Both the position numbers and the translations under genes were made by a program. This document shows positions 53,979-63,583 of a stretch of DNA of 64,000 bases, one piece after another. Position 1 is the first letter of the stretch, and every line of letters begins with the position of its first letter. Source of the stretch: Candidatus Zixiibacteriota bacterium (GTDB lineage: Bacteria > Zixibacteria > MSB-5A5 > GN15 > JAAZOE01). Below the pieces are notes generated by a model that saw nothing but the letters and a program-made list of their open reading frames with translations, was not told the DNA's origin and did no database searches. The DNA is taken from the NCBI GenBank assembly GCA_030668485.1, contig DAOUTW010000008.1, positions 1 through 64,000 of the forward strand, given 5' to 3'.

Positions 53979-55502
53979 ATGGCTATTATTATAGAAGGTT
54001 CGGGACTGACAATTGAGAAAATAGTCAGGATCGCGAGAAACAACGAGCCGGTCGAATTGCATCCAGATGCAATCGAGCGGATAAAAAAATGCCGGGCGAT
54101 GCTGGAGAAGAAAATCGAAGCCCATGAAATTATGTACGGCGTCAACACCGGCATCGGCGAATTTTCGGAAGTCGTCCTTGATGACGATCAGGTCAAGGAT
54201 TTTCAAAAGTATCTGGTTTATAACCACAGCGCCGGTATTGGCGATCCGATGCCGATTGAATATGTTCGCGGCGCGATGGCGGGCCGTATCAATGTCCATG
54301 CGCACGGCAACTCCGGCGTCAGGCTTGAAATTACTCAAACTCTGGTCGAGATGCTAAATAAGGGCGTCACCCCTTTTGCCTGCCAAAAAGGTTCGGTCGG
54401 GGCATGCGGTGATCTGGCGCCCATGTCGCAGATCGCACTATTGATGATGGGCGAAGGCGAAGCCTTTTATAAAGGTGAATGGCTGGAGGGCAAGGAAGCG
54501 ATGGACCGCGCCGGGATACCGATCCCGGGTCTTCAGGCTCGCGACGGGCTGGCGGTGATCAATGGCTCCAATGTCCTGACGGCCATGAGCGCCATCTTTT
54601 TATATGATGCCAACAATTGGTTCAAGCAGGCGGAAATCGCCGCCGCCATGTCGCTGGAGGCGCTCAAGGCGAATATGAAGCCATATACTGCCAAACTTCA
54701 TGAAGTGCGCGGATTCAAGGGTGCTGTTCGCAGTGCCGAGGCGATACGCAAGCTGGTCGCTGGTGGCGATCTGGCGGAAGACCGGGTCAAATGCAAAGTT
54801 CAGGATGCCTATTCCATGCGCTCCACACCGCAGGTTATCGGCGCGGCGCATGACGCTCTCGCCTATGCCCGGTCGCAGGTCGAGATCGAACTCAACGGCG
54901 TCGGCGACAACCCGATCTTCTTCCCCGATGAAAATCTGCAAATATCGGGCGCCAATTTTCAGGGCACGCCGGTGGCATTGCCGATGGATATGATGAGTGC
55001 GGCCGTCACGATGGTCAGCGTTATGTCAGAACGTCGCATGAACCGGCTCAACAATCCGGCTCTCAGTGTCGGCCTGCCGCCGTTTTTGACCAAAGGCGCG
55101 GGAATGTTCTCAGGGATGATGCTGTCGCAATACACCGCTGATACGCAGATTGTCGAACAGCGCATGCTTTCAGCCCCGGCCTCGGTTCAATCGATTCCAG
55201 CCGCTGCCGATCAGGAAGATTTCGTCTCGATGGGGATGAACACGGCCATCAAAAACTTTCAGATAATGGATAACGCCTATGGCGTGCTCGGAATCGAATT
55301 CATGGCCGCTGCGCAGGCTCTTGATTTCCGTGATTACAAATTCGGCGACGGTGTCACCAAAGGCAAAGAGGTGATTCGCAAATATGTGGATTTTCTCGAC
55401 ATCGACCGCCCGCTTTATCCGGATCATACCCGAATGAAAGAGTTGGTGAAATCCTGCGAGATCTTGGACGAGGTCGAGAAGGTTGTTGGGAGTTTGGAAT
55501 AA
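53979..55502 (+). CDS. hutH: Histidine ammonia-lyase family enzyme with Cys in the MIO motif
   Basis: A full-length 507-residue lyase, which removes ammonia from histidine to give urocanate. The cofactor MIO is normally made from Ala-Ser-Gly; here the codons give A142-C143-G144 (TGC at 54405-54407). Y53 (YGVNTG) and H83 (NHSAG) take the same positions as in Pseudomonas putida HAL, and QED of the E414 region is kept (ADQEDFVSMG), which favours histidine over aromatic substrates. In P. putida a Ser143-to-Cys change is reported to leave activity, so function is likely. Other hut genes are 39 kb away. ATG behind AGAGG. Confidence 0.85.
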   Translation: MAIIIEGSGLTIEKIVRIARNNEPVELHPDAIERIKKCRAMLEKKIEAHEIMYGVNTGIGEFSEVVLDDDQVKDFQKYLVYNHSAGIGDPMPIEYVRGAMAGRINVHAHGNSGVRLEITQTLVEMLNKGVTPFACQKGSVGACGDLAPMSQIALLMMGEGEAFYKGEWLEGKEAMDRAGIPIPGLQARDGLAVINGSNVLTAMSAIFLYDANNWFKQAEIAAAMSLEALKANMKPYTAKLHEVRGFKGAVRSAEAIRKLVAGGDLAEDRVKCKVQDAYSMRSTPQVIGAAHDALAYARSQVEIELNGVGDNPIFFPDENLQISGANFQGTPVALPMDMMSAAVTMVSVMSERRMNRLNNPALSVGLPPFLTKGAGMFSGMMLSQYTADTQIVEQRMLSAPASVQSIPAAADQEDFVSMGMNTAIKNFQIMDNAYGVLGIEFMAAAQALDFRDYKFGDGVTKGKEVIRKYVDFLDIDRPLYPDHTRMKELVKSCEILDEVEKVVGSLE

Positions 55503-55520
55503 GGCATTGTAGGAAGTTTT

Positions 55521-55562
55521 CCGGCAGGTCACAATTTGGCAAGCCAAATCAAGACCTGCCGG
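55521..55562. repeat. Nested palindrome downstream of hutH
   Basis: Outer arms CCGGCAGGTC (55521-55530) and GACCTGCCGG (55553-55562) pair perfectly. Inner arms ATTTGGC (55534-55540) and GCCAAAT (55543-55549) pair too, leaving only a 2-nt loop. This 42-bp element has no T-run. It is a strong candidate for a REP-like element or a transcript-end protector. Confidence 0.7.
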
Positions 55563-55876
55563 AACAGTTAATAATTGATCGCCGATATGGAAATAGTGTA
55601 AATGTTGAAATTATACCTAATACTGGCGAGCTTAATCTAGATATCACTGAGTTATCGGGGGACATAAGCGTTATCAGACGCGAATTAAATGCATTGAAAC
55701 ACCAGAATAATGAAATTAATAAATATGCTGACCCCACCGAGCTACCACTTGAATTATATAAGAATTATATTGAACCCAGGCAAAACCAATACAAGATTAG
55801 ATATTTACCTTCCGACGGTGATATATATTATGAATGGATCGTTTTTTTAATTAGAAAATCACACTTATTCATTTAG
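55563..55876 (+). pseudogene. 5'-truncated gene remnant
   Basis: One frame stays open through this stretch and reads like protein (NVEIIPNTGELNLDITELSG, later PLELYKNYIEPRQNQYKI), yet no start codon with a ribosome binding site exists. An internal ATG at 55694 gives only 60 residues. It seems to be the tail of a gene cut off at its 5' end, next to the 55521 palindrome. AT-rich. The parent family was not recognised. Confidence 0.5.
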
Positions 55877-55963
55877 GGTGGGTGGCTGCGATCTCTGATC
55901 GCCCCGAGTACTCGGGGCCGGTATCCAGCGTCGCAGGTGGAATAGGTTTGCTGAGGCGCAGCC

Positions 55964-56872
55964 TTATAGATTTGGCGGTAGAAAATGGAGTATCCATAGC
56001 CGCCCCTTATCATTTGTGGACGTCAACTGTGACGTATTCTCTTCCAATGTCTCACTATTGACCCACAGAATCAACCGCCAGTATTGTGGTTCGCCATAGT
56101 ACTTGATACTGAGTTCGCGCAAATTGGTAATTCCCCCTGATGTGTCTGCCGGAGTCAATGCAAGCGGCAATCCCTCTTCCTTGTAAAACTCAGTGAGCCA
56201 ACTAAAGGTCACGTCATCGCCGAATCTCAGCCCCTTATTAGCCAAAGACAAAATGTGGTTATATGCTTGCTTACGATCGACATATGCGACTCTTACCCAT
56301 GAACTGTCCCGGTAACGGGAGACATGCCAGATGTCCAGAACGGAGTTTGGAAGGATCATCGTTTCGGGACTTGCGTCGCCTAAGGAAAAATAGCCTCGAT
56401 CGCAATTAACAGCAGCCAAAAGCAGCCAGTATTTTTCCAGACCATATTCGGTTTTTGATATCCCGCCAAGCGTGCTGGTGTCTCTGATGACACGACTGAC
56501 GACATGAACGCGTTCCGACGGTGTTTCGCCCAGAATAGTGGCGAGTATTGTCGAATAATCTTCATCGCCTGCGATGTTTTGACTCCTTGCCAGCCAGAGG
56601 TCAAGAACGTCTGTGGAATTTGATGATTCCGATACCTGAACCCGGCCGACCTCCGATTGCAGGGAAAAGACAATGATTACCATTCCAATCAAACAAACAA
56701 TTATCCCCGGTGCGGCATTGTTTACAGTGGCTTTAATTCCGGGGCCTTGGATAGAGAAAGAACTCCGACCGGAAATTCCTCGAACGAACAAATAAACACC
56801 TAAGAGACACAGAGCGATCCCGACTGCCTCGGCGACCATCAATTGTATAAATTTGAGTTGAATGTCTCCCAC
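55964..56872 (-). CDS. Membrane protein with LysM-like C-terminal region
   Basis: A 302-residue protein. Two N-terminal membrane segments (about 10-30 and 52-72) leave a large outside or cytoplasmic domain of unknown type. Near the end, LRELSIKYYGEPQYWRLILW is reminiscent of the LysM or phage-tail LysM pattern (Leu-x2-Ile/Ser-x-Lys-Tyr-Tyr-Gly...Trp). It may bind cell wall or a partner. No close neighbour shares its strand. Confidence 0.6.
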   Translation of the reverse strand: MGDIQLKFIQLMVAEAVGIALCLLGVYLFVRGISGRSSFSIQGPGIKATVNNAAPGIIVCLIGMVIIVFSLQSEVGRVQVSESSNSTDVLDLWLARSQNIAGDEDYSTILATILGETPSERVHVVSRVIRDTSTLGGISKTEYGLEKYWLLLAAVNCDRGYFSLGDASPETMILPNSVLDIWHVSRYRDSSWVRVAYVDRKQAYNHILSLANKGLRFGDDVTFSWLTEFYKEEGLPLALTPADTSGGITNLRELSIKYYGEPQYWRLILWVNSETLEENTSQLTSTNDKGRLWILHFLPPNL

Positions 56873-57289
56873 AGACTGACCCTCAAACTGACGAATATTA
56901 GACTTTGAATCTTTTTACATTATGAAAAAGCTTTCAGTTCCCGGCGCTGTTGTTAAAATATCCATAGAATCTAAAATGTCAATAGGCTTGTGGATTCTTT
57001 TGCTGCCCGGCATCCCACAAAGTACCCCGCCCAGAGTCCGCCGCGGAAAATCACCGTCTGCCGGCTTGTCTATTGGCGCACGAGGACGTACGCCAACCAC
57101 CAATATATTTAGCTCATGACCTGGGTCATCCACGCGATAGCAGAAAGCCGGCCTCTGCCGGCATTGGCCTGAAAACGGACATAAAAGTATTACCTTGCCC
57201 CAATCCTGTCCAGCACCACATATTCGATTTACTAAATAACAGTTGACGGCGCCTATATTCTGCAGTCATAAATATGATGGGGATGTGCA
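56873..57289. repeat. Intergenic region with short dispersed repeats
   Basis: No gene was seen. It carries pieces found elsewhere in the window, such as GGTCATCCACGCGATAGC (compare 47540-47560) and GCCGGCCTCTGCCGGC, and a GTACCCCGCCC segment that is the complement of the GGTGGGGTAC motif at 1858, 45670 and 58855. Confidence 0.45.
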
Positions 57290-58801
57290 ATGAGGTTCTT
57301 CGAAATATCGATTCTGGCCGCGATTTTTATCACCTGTCTGTTCCTATTTGTCCGGAGGGAAAAGCGCCCCCGAATTTTGCACTATCTCCCGTCTGTCACG
57401 GTCATCCTGATGATCGTTCATTTTTTTATTGAAGGATATCGCTGGCAGATGTTCACCGCTTATTCTGCGACTGTTATTATTTTCGTTTTGACCCTGCCTC
57501 ATCTTATACAAGTAATTCGAACCGGATCACCGGTAGCGGCTCGCCGAAGATGGCCGGGGATACTGGGTGCCGTCGGTGTCCTCCTTCTTTTGGCTTATGT
57601 CGGTTTGATGAATTTTATATTTCCCATGTTTTCTCTGCCGGAGCCGTCCGGTCCTTATTCCGTCGGAACAACCTATCTTTATTTTGTGGATACCTCGCGT
57701 GAGGATATCTTTACCGATGATCCTGACGACCTCCGGGAAATTTCGATCCAAGTCTGGTACCCGGCGGTACAGCCTGATGGGAAATCACCTATAAAGTATA
57801 TGCCCCATGATGCGGCAGTTTCCTTTGCAGAATCATTCTCCCTGCCGGGATATATGATGACCCACCTGTCTCGCATTCCTACTCATGCCTATCTCGATAT
57901 CAATCTGGACACCGAAGGGGGGCCATACCCCGTTGTTTTATTCTCTCATTCGGGTCTGATGACAGGTTGTCAGGCGTTGGCCGAAGAGATGTCCAGTCAT
58001 GGCTATGTCTTCCTGGCCATCGGTCATCAGCATTGGAATCCATTTACCCTTGGCGATGACGGGGTAGTCATCCCCGGTGATCGGGATAATGCCTATCTGA
58101 AAATGATCCGGGATGAATTGCAATCGCCCGATGCCGAAAATATCAAATCGGGCATAACCTGTGCCACCGACCATGAAACCAAACGTGGATTACAGCAGCA
58201 ACTCAACGATGTTTACCCGATCAATATCAGCGATATCAGAATGTGGGCGGAAGATATGGATTTCGTCATTGAAATCCTCGATACTCTCAACCAGGAGAAT
58301 CGTTATTTCAACAAGTGGCTTGACCTCGACCGTATCGGTGTCATGGGATTTTCAAAAGGCGGTTGCGCCGCCGGTCAGTTCTGCGCCACCGATAACAGAT
58401 GTCGGGCCGGTATCAATATAGATGGCTTTATGTACGGAGATATTGTCACCACCCCGCTCGAAAAGCCGTTCATGTTTATGCACAGCGAAACTTCTATCGA
58501 CACCGCATTTATCAATGATTTCTTCTTCAATGAGTCGCATGCCGACGCTTATATGATGAAAATCGATGGCGCTCGGCACCCCAATTTCGGTGACCTTTCA
58601 CTTTTCGGCGGCATCCTGAAGTTGTATGAGACTCTCGGTCCAATCGATGGCGAACGCTGCGTTGACATCCAAAATGAATATGTGTTGGCCTTCTTTGATA
58701 AGTATCTGAAAGACAAGACATACATTCTTCTTGATGGGCCGTCCGATAAATTTCCCGAGGTCGATTTTCGTTACCGCCGGGGCGCAAAATCTTCAGAGTA
58801 A
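57290..58801 (+). CDS. PAF-acetylhydrolase-like membrane esterase
   Basis: A 503-residue protein. Four N-terminal membrane segments (about 4-20, 34-50, 58-74 and 92-112) are followed by an outside-facing alpha/beta hydrolase with the nucleophile elbow GFSKG (S355), an oxyanion loop VVLFSHSGLM near 215-224 and a later Asp and His (ARHPNFGD). The match is to the PAF-acetylhydrolase isoform II-like family. The fusion to a four-segment membrane part is typical of some bacterial members. Lipid or short-ester substrate inferred. Confidence 0.85.
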   Translation: MRFFEISILAAIFITCLFLFVRREKRPRILHYLPSVTVILMIVHFFIEGYRWQMFTAYSATVIIFVLTLPHLIQVIRTGSPVAARRRWPGILGAVGVLLLLAYVGLMNFIFPMFSLPEPSGPYSVGTTYLYFVDTSREDIFTDDPDDLREISIQVWYPAVQPDGKSPIKYMPHDAAVSFAESFSLPGYMMTHLSRIPTHAYLDINLDTEGGPYPVVLFSHSGLMTGCQALAEEMSSHGYVFLAIGHQHWNPFTLGDDGVVIPGDRDNAYLKMIRDELQSPDAENIKSGITCATDHETKRGLQQQLNDVYPINISDIRMWAEDMDFVIEILDTLNQENRYFNKWLDLDRIGVMGFSKGGCAAGQFCATDNRCRAGINIDGFMYGDIVTTPLEKPFMFMHSETSIDTAFINDFFFNESHADAYMMKIDGARHPNFGDLSLFGGILKLYETLGPIDGERCVDIQNEYVLAFFDKYLKDKTYILLDGPSDKFPEVDFRYRRGAKSSE

Positions 58802-58901
58802 TTGATCCGGTGAAAATCTGATGAATTACCTTGCGTTACCTATGGCTTTTCCATGGGTGGGGTACGAAGTTTTCAGTGCCCCTCCAATGCCCATAATTAG
58901 T

Positions 58902-59350
58902 CGTGATGTGTAAGGCAGATGTCCTCATCTGCCTGGCCGCAGTTGACAGCCCGCCAAAACAGCTTGTATCATCCACGCGCCTTAATTATATTGAAATGAA
59001 CGGCACATTACTGCTTTCGATCGAGTTCGGGAATTTCCTTTGAGGAGGGTTTCTCCATGTTTTCCAAATCGCTTATAACTTTGACATTATTTTTTGCGAT
59101 ATCATTGATGATCAGCTTCAGTGAGTCGGTTCGTTCCGGCAATAATGAATACCCAATGGACTGGCCGCAGGTTATATATACTTCAGATTTCAACAATGAC
59201 CTGTCTTCTGACCTGGCAGTCGTATCCGGGCTGAACAATAGCGCGATACTGCTCAACAACGGCAGCGGAGATTTTACAAATCTCGGATCGTCCTATACCG
59301 GAACCATGCAGAGAGATATTGACGGCGCCGATTTCGATGGCGATGGTAAT
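58902..59350 (+). repeat. Large direct repeat, copy 1
   Basis: Covers the upstream region, ribosome binding site and first 98 codons of the first FG-GAP gene. Copy 2 is 60377-60826, offset 1475-1476 bp. Inside is the hairpin AGGCAGATG/CATCTGCCT (58913-58921 with 58926-58934). Confidence 0.8.
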
Positions 59351-60367
59351 CTCGACCTGGCCTTTGCCCTCTGGAACTTCGACTATGTGGCGGTCCGTGC
59401 CGGCAATGGTGACGGGACATTTCAAAGCCCGGTTTTGTACACTCTCGAAGGCGACCTTTCCCGCCCGCCGGGATTATGCATCGCCGATTTCGACGGCGAT
59501 GACGATGACGATATCATTGTGACAGAAAACTATTATCATGTTGCCCGATTTCTGTCCAACGACGGCGACGGCACGTTTACGGTCGGACCATCCTATGCGA
59601 CCGGGTTCTCACCCTGGGGAATCGCCGCCGCGGATTTGGATGGAGACGATGACATAGACCTGGCCGTGGCGCTCACCGGCGGAGATATGAGCATTATGCT
59701 TAATAACGGTGATGGCTCCTTCGCTTCCCCCGTCGGCTATCCCGGAGGGGGTGGTTCGAATTGGATCGTTGCAGCGAATCTGGACGGGGATACCGATATA
59801 GATGTGGTCATGACGACAGCCAACACCGATAGCATCGCCGTTTATTTGAATCATTCAAACGGCACCTTTGCACCTGCGACTATGTATCAAGCGGATTCAC
59901 ATCCCAAAAGCATAATAGCCGCCGACCTTGACGATGACGGCGACCAGGAAATCATAACCGGCAACCTGGGAGCCGGTAACATTTCGATCTTTTATAATCC
60001 GGGTAGCGGAAATCTAATGCCGGCCTTAAATTACAATGTCGGCCATGGTCCGTGGGGGATTGCGGGCGATGATTTCGATGACGACGGGGACACCGATCTG
60101 GCCGTGACGTTATCCGAAGACAACATGGTTCGCATCCTGCAAAACGACGGTACCGGTACGTTGTATATCTGCGGCGACGCCAATGGCGACGGCACCGTCA
60201 ATGTCGCCGATGCGGTTTATCTCATCAGTTATATATTTAAAGGCGGCCCCCCTCCCTACTCCATGGAGGCTGCCGATGCCAATGCCGATGGTGACGTCAA
60301 TGTTGGGGATGTTGTCTACGTGATTGCCTACGTTTTCAGCGGCGGCCCCGCCCCCCAATGCCCCTGA
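59057..60367 (+). CDS. Secreted FG-GAP repeat protein with dockerin-like end
   Basis: A 436-residue exported protein. The signal peptide (LITLTLFFAISLMISFSESV) is followed by at least six FG-GAP/VCBS repeats with Ca-binding DFDGDGNLDLAF-type loops (DLDGDDDIDLAV, NLDGDTDIDVV and others), a partial beta-propeller. The C-terminal 70 residues hold two dockerin-like Ca-binding repeats: GDANGDGTVNVADAVYLI and ADANADGDVNVGDVVYVI. Dockerin-type units usually bind cohesin-like modules; none is encoded here. ATG behind GAGGAGGG. It heads a duplicated pair (next entry). Confidence 0.88.
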   Translation: MFSKSLITLTLFFAISLMISFSESVRSGNNEYPMDWPQVIYTSDFNNDLSSDLAVVSGLNNSAILLNNGSGDFTNLGSSYTGTMQRDIDGADFDGDGNLDLAFALWNFDYVAVRAGNGDGTFQSPVLYTLEGDLSRPPGLCIADFDGDDDDDIIVTENYYHVARFLSNDGDGTFTVGPSYATGFSPWGIAAADLDGDDDIDLAVALTGGDMSIMLNNGDGSFASPVGYPGGGGSNWIVAANLDGDTDIDVVMTTANTDSIAVYLNHSNGTFAPATMYQADSHPKSIIAADLDDDGDQEIITGNLGAGNISIFYNPGSGNLMPALNYNVGHGPWGIAGDDFDDDGDTDLAVTLSEDNMVRILQNDGTGTLYICGDANGDGTVNVADAVYLISYIFKGGPPPYSMEAADANADGDVNVGDVVYVIAYVFSGGPAPQCP

Positions 60368-60376
60368 TTAATTATT

Positions 60377-60826
60377 CGTGATGTGTAAGGCAGATGTCCT
60401 CATCTGCCTGGCCGCAGTTGACAGCCCGCCAAAACAGATCGTATCATCCACGCGCCATAATTATATTGAAATGAACGGCACATTACTGCTTTCGATTGAG
60501 TTCGGGAATTTCCCTTTGAGGAGGGTTTCGCCATGTTTTCCAAATCGCTTATAACTTTGACATTATTTTTCGCGATATCATTGATGATCAGCTTCAGTGA
60601 GTCGGTTCGTTCCGGCAATAATGAATACCCAATGGACTGGCCGCAGGTTATATATACTTCGGATCTAGATAATGATTTGTCTCTCGATCTGGCGGTCGTT
60701 TCCGATCTGAATAATTCCGCGATACTGCTCAACGACGGCGGCGGAGATTTTACAAATATCGGGGCCTCTTATACCGGTACCATGCAGAGAGATATTGACG
60801 GCGCCGATTTCGATGGCGACGGCGCG
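60377..60826 (+). repeat. Large direct repeat, copy 2
   Basis: The second copy of 58902-59350. It differs by single bases and a 1-bp indel in the leader, so the duplication is recent. Confidence 0.8.
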
Positions 60827-61204
60827 CTTGACATCGCGGTCAACAACCTGCTCGATTCCAAGGTGGAAGTCTTTATCAATAAGAGCCCGTCCGATGTCGA
60901 TGACGATATGCCCGCAGGCCTACCGGTCACGTATAACATGTCGCAGAACTATCCTAATCCGTTCAACCCGTCGACGACGATTAAATACAGCCTCGATAAA
61001 CGGTCTCCGGTTCGAATAACGGTTTACAATCTTCTGGGACAATATATCAAAACACTGTCCGATGAGGTTAAGAATGCCGGAACCTATTATGTCAGATGGG
61101 ATGGCACTGACTGGAAAGGACAGCCGGCTTCGAGCGGTATCTATTTCTATCATCTCGATGCCGGTGGTATCATCGAGACGAAGAAGATGATGCTGTTGAA
61201 GTAA
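60533..61204 (+). CDS. Secreted FG-GAP protein with type IX-like sorting domain
   Basis: A 223-residue exported protein. Its first 98 residues are nearly identical to the neighbour's, including the signal peptide. Only one or two FG-GAP units remain. The C-terminal 85 residues are an FlgD-like/Por-type sorting domain: NYPNPFNPSTTIKYSL, then ITVYNLLGQYI, and GIYFYHLDAGG...KKMMLLK. This domain targets proteins for outer-membrane translocation and surface anchoring in FCB bacteria. Compared with the neighbour, the C-terminus has been swapped. Either this is a truncated copy joined to a new tail or the tails were exchanged. Confidence 0.85.
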   Translation: MFSKSLITLTLFFAISLMISFSESVRSGNNEYPMDWPQVIYTSDLDNDLSLDLAVVSDLNNSAILLNDGGGDFTNIGASYTGTMQRDIDGADFDGDGALDIAVNNLLDSKVEVFINKSPSDVDDDMPAGLPVTYNMSQNYPNPFNPSTTIKYSLDKRSPVRITVYNLLGQYIKTLSDEVKNAGTYYVRWDGTDWKGQPASSGIYFYHLDAGGIIETKKMMLLK

Positions 61205-61226
61205 GATTAATGTCGGGTTATTCCTA

Positions 61227-61262
61227 ATTTTTTCCCGGGAGCTCTGCGCTCCCGGGAAAATT
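61227..61262 (+). terminator. Rho-independent terminator
   Basis: TTTTCCCGGGAGC pairs with GCTCCCGGGAAAA around a short loop, 23 bp after the stop. Confidence 0.8.
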
Positions 61263-61428
61263 TCATGGTTGCCACGCAGTATTATGTGCCAAACAATTTT
61301 GATAACGCTCTGAGATTTATTCCAGAACAAACGGCTTGACAATCATGATGAAAATAGGTATAATTCAATTCAATCTTTGATTTTTCTCCAAGGGACAATA
61401 AACATCTTATCGAGGAGGTAATTTACCT

Positions 61429-63354
61429 ATGAAAAAATTGTTTTTCATGCTAATGATTATCGCTGTTGTTATATGGGCAGGCTGTGGGGACGAGGAAAAC
61501 ATAACCAACAACTATTTGGAATCGGATCTCGGTTCCATCATTGGGCGTGTCGTTCCTGCCGAAGAGGGGATTGAAGTCGCTGCCTGGCAGGCAATTGAGA
61601 TAAAAAAGAGTTATACAGACGACGCCGGATATTTCGCGATTACCGATATTGAACCCGGACTCTATGAAATCAGAATAACAACGCCAGGGGGACGTCACAG
61701 GACAATTATTGATATCAAGGTATCCAGCGGACAAACCACCTCATTAGATGCCGTCGGAATAGATGCCGTTCCCGGACCACTGGTATCATTCTCTCCCTGT
61801 GAAGGTTGTGTACCTAAATCGACGTACGGTCTGTATATTTCCTTCACGAGCCATGTGGAAGTAGATATGAATTCCCTTAGTTCGGCAGTTGAGATACAAC
61901 CAGCCACGGATGGTCAGTGGATAATTGAACAAATCTACGGTCCCGATATATACAAATTCATCCCGGCCAATCCGTTGAGAACAAATACCGAATACCAGGT
62001 CGCTATTGGTCCCAATTTACGTTTTCAAAACGGCGAAGACTGGGGCGACAGTCTCAGTTTTTCTTTTACTACCGATGAAATGTGCATGCGAAACGTAGTC
62101 TGGAACCAATATTCGGCCCCCAATTCAATTCTTTCTACCTTCACCGGAAATCTCGTCAAATTTTATTTTTCCGGATGCCTGAACGAATCTTCCATACAAA
62201 ATGCCGTTGATATCGATCCTTCGATTTCGCATACGATTATTTTCGATCCGGAAACCGACAATTTTGATCTATATGTGGATGGAGGCCTGACCAGCGGAGT
62301 TGATTATGCCATTACTCTCGATACCACTCTGGTAGATATATATGGTATTCCGATTGAGTCTTCGGTCATCTCGCATTTCTCAACCCTTCCTTTTGAAGCT
62401 ACTGAAAAATACTACCCGTCCGGTTTCTACAATATCCCACCGCGACTTGACAATAATCTTGTTTCTTATCGATACCGGGTGCCTATCGATACTACCTCTG
62501 CGTATTCGGCCATCACCATCGACCCTCCGGTACCGTTCGACATAAGAGTCAATGCCGGGTATTCCGATTATAGTCTGTACGTCTCACCGACCGGCCAGCT
62601 GAAACCGGCCACTGAATACACTATGATAATAGGCGAAAGCCTGGCAGCGGTCGATGGTGCCGTGACGGGAGAGGGCGATACTCTGTCTTTCATGGTGCAG
62701 TCGCTTACAATAACCCAGTATGGTATTAGAAGTGGTTATTCCAGTCTTGATACCATTGTGGATCCCGGCACGAGTTTTGGCTGCAATATTTATCTGAATG
62801 CTGATATCAATATCGACTCGTTCAATATCGCTACGTCTATCGACCCACCTATGAATGGTTTTTGGTATAAGGGATACAGTGGCTATTCTTCCCCTTATAC
62901 GGAATACATGCAGTTCTTTTCCACAAGTCCCAACCTGCTTGAACCCAATGATACCATTACCATATCCATTAATGGTTCAATAGGTCTGGCAGATGAGATC
63001 GGCTTGGGCGAAGATGTCGTTTTACGCCTGTATACCGAGCCTGTGCGGATAACATCTATGCTACCCAGCCAGGGTAGTCAAAATGTCTCTTATTATTCGA
63101 GTGTGCAAATAGATTTCAATGCACCCATGGACACCGTTCTTACTGAAGCGGCTTTCAGTATTACCACATGGGATGGCGACCCCGTACCCGGTACATTTTA
63201 CTGGTATAACAATTACAGGGAGTTCAATTTCAATCCAACCGGCTATTTTATACGCGGCGAAACTTACAAAGCCTATCTTGACACCACCGCGCGCAGTACT
63301 ACCGGACATCGGTTGGAAAGTCCCGGTTATACTTTCTTTAGGGTTAGCAATTAA
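61429..63354 (+). CDS. Ig-like (Big_5) lipoprotein
   Basis: A 641-residue lipoprotein with lipobox IWAGC. Residues about 35-115 are a carboxypeptidase-regulatory-like beta domain (GRVVPAEEGIEV, DDAGYFAITDIEPGLYEI). Four or five bacterial Ig-like units of the SbsA/Big_5 type follow, with PLRTNTEYQVAIG, LKPATEYTMIIGES and a final IRGETYKAYLD. Such proteins are surface or periplasmic scaffolds. The ATG follows a strong GAGGAGG site. Confidence 0.85.
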   Translation: MKKLFFMLMIIAVVIWAGCGDEENITNNYLESDLGSIIGRVVPAEEGIEVAAWQAIEIKKSYTDDAGYFAITDIEPGLYEIRITTPGGRHRTIIDIKVSSGQTTSLDAVGIDAVPGPLVSFSPCEGCVPKSTYGLYISFTSHVEVDMNSLSSAVEIQPATDGQWIIEQIYGPDIYKFIPANPLRTNTEYQVAIGPNLRFQNGEDWGDSLSFSFTTDEMCMRNVVWNQYSAPNSILSTFTGNLVKFYFSGCLNESSIQNAVDIDPSISHTIIFDPETDNFDLYVDGGLTSGVDYAITLDTTLVDIYGIPIESSVISHFSTLPFEATEKYYPSGFYNIPPRLDNNLVSYRYRVPIDTTSAYSAITIDPPVPFDIRVNAGYSDYSLYVSPTGQLKPATEYTMIIGESLAAVDGAVTGEGDTLSFMVQSLTITQYGIRSGYSSLDTIVDPGTSFGCNIYLNADINIDSFNIATSIDPPMNGFWYKGYSGYSSPYTEYMQFFSTSPNLLEPNDTITISINGSIGLADEIGLGEDVVLRLYTEPVRITSMLPSQGSQNVSYYSSVQIDFNAPMDTVLTEAAFSITTWDGDPVPGTFYWYNNYREFNFNPTGYFIRGETYKAYLDTTARSTTGHRLESPGYTFFRVSN

Positions 63355-63420
63355 GGTATCTCTGCAAAATTTGTGATAATTTTTGTTGAGGAGAACACGC
63401 GATAAATCAAACTCCGGATC

Positions 63421-63453
63421 GGGCAGCCCGCGGAGGCAGGCTGCCCCTTTTTT
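63421..63453 (+). terminator. Rho-independent terminator
   Basis: GGGCAGCC pairs with GGCTGCCC, then C and six T, 67 bp after the lipoprotein's stop. Confidence 0.85.
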
Positions 63454-63583
63454 ATTCTCGGATGCCTTGCCTCTCGACGGGGAACTCAGTACTCTGTAAT
63501 GACGTCGTCAGGAATGGGTTCCTGACACCGCAACGACTCCAATGTCAGGTTTCCTGCCACAAACGCGGTGAACCCAATCTGCC

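Noticed and set aside
59057..60367. Cellulosome component
   Set aside because: Dockerin-like repeats alone are widespread in FCB-type genomes; no cohesin or glycoside hydrolase is in the window.
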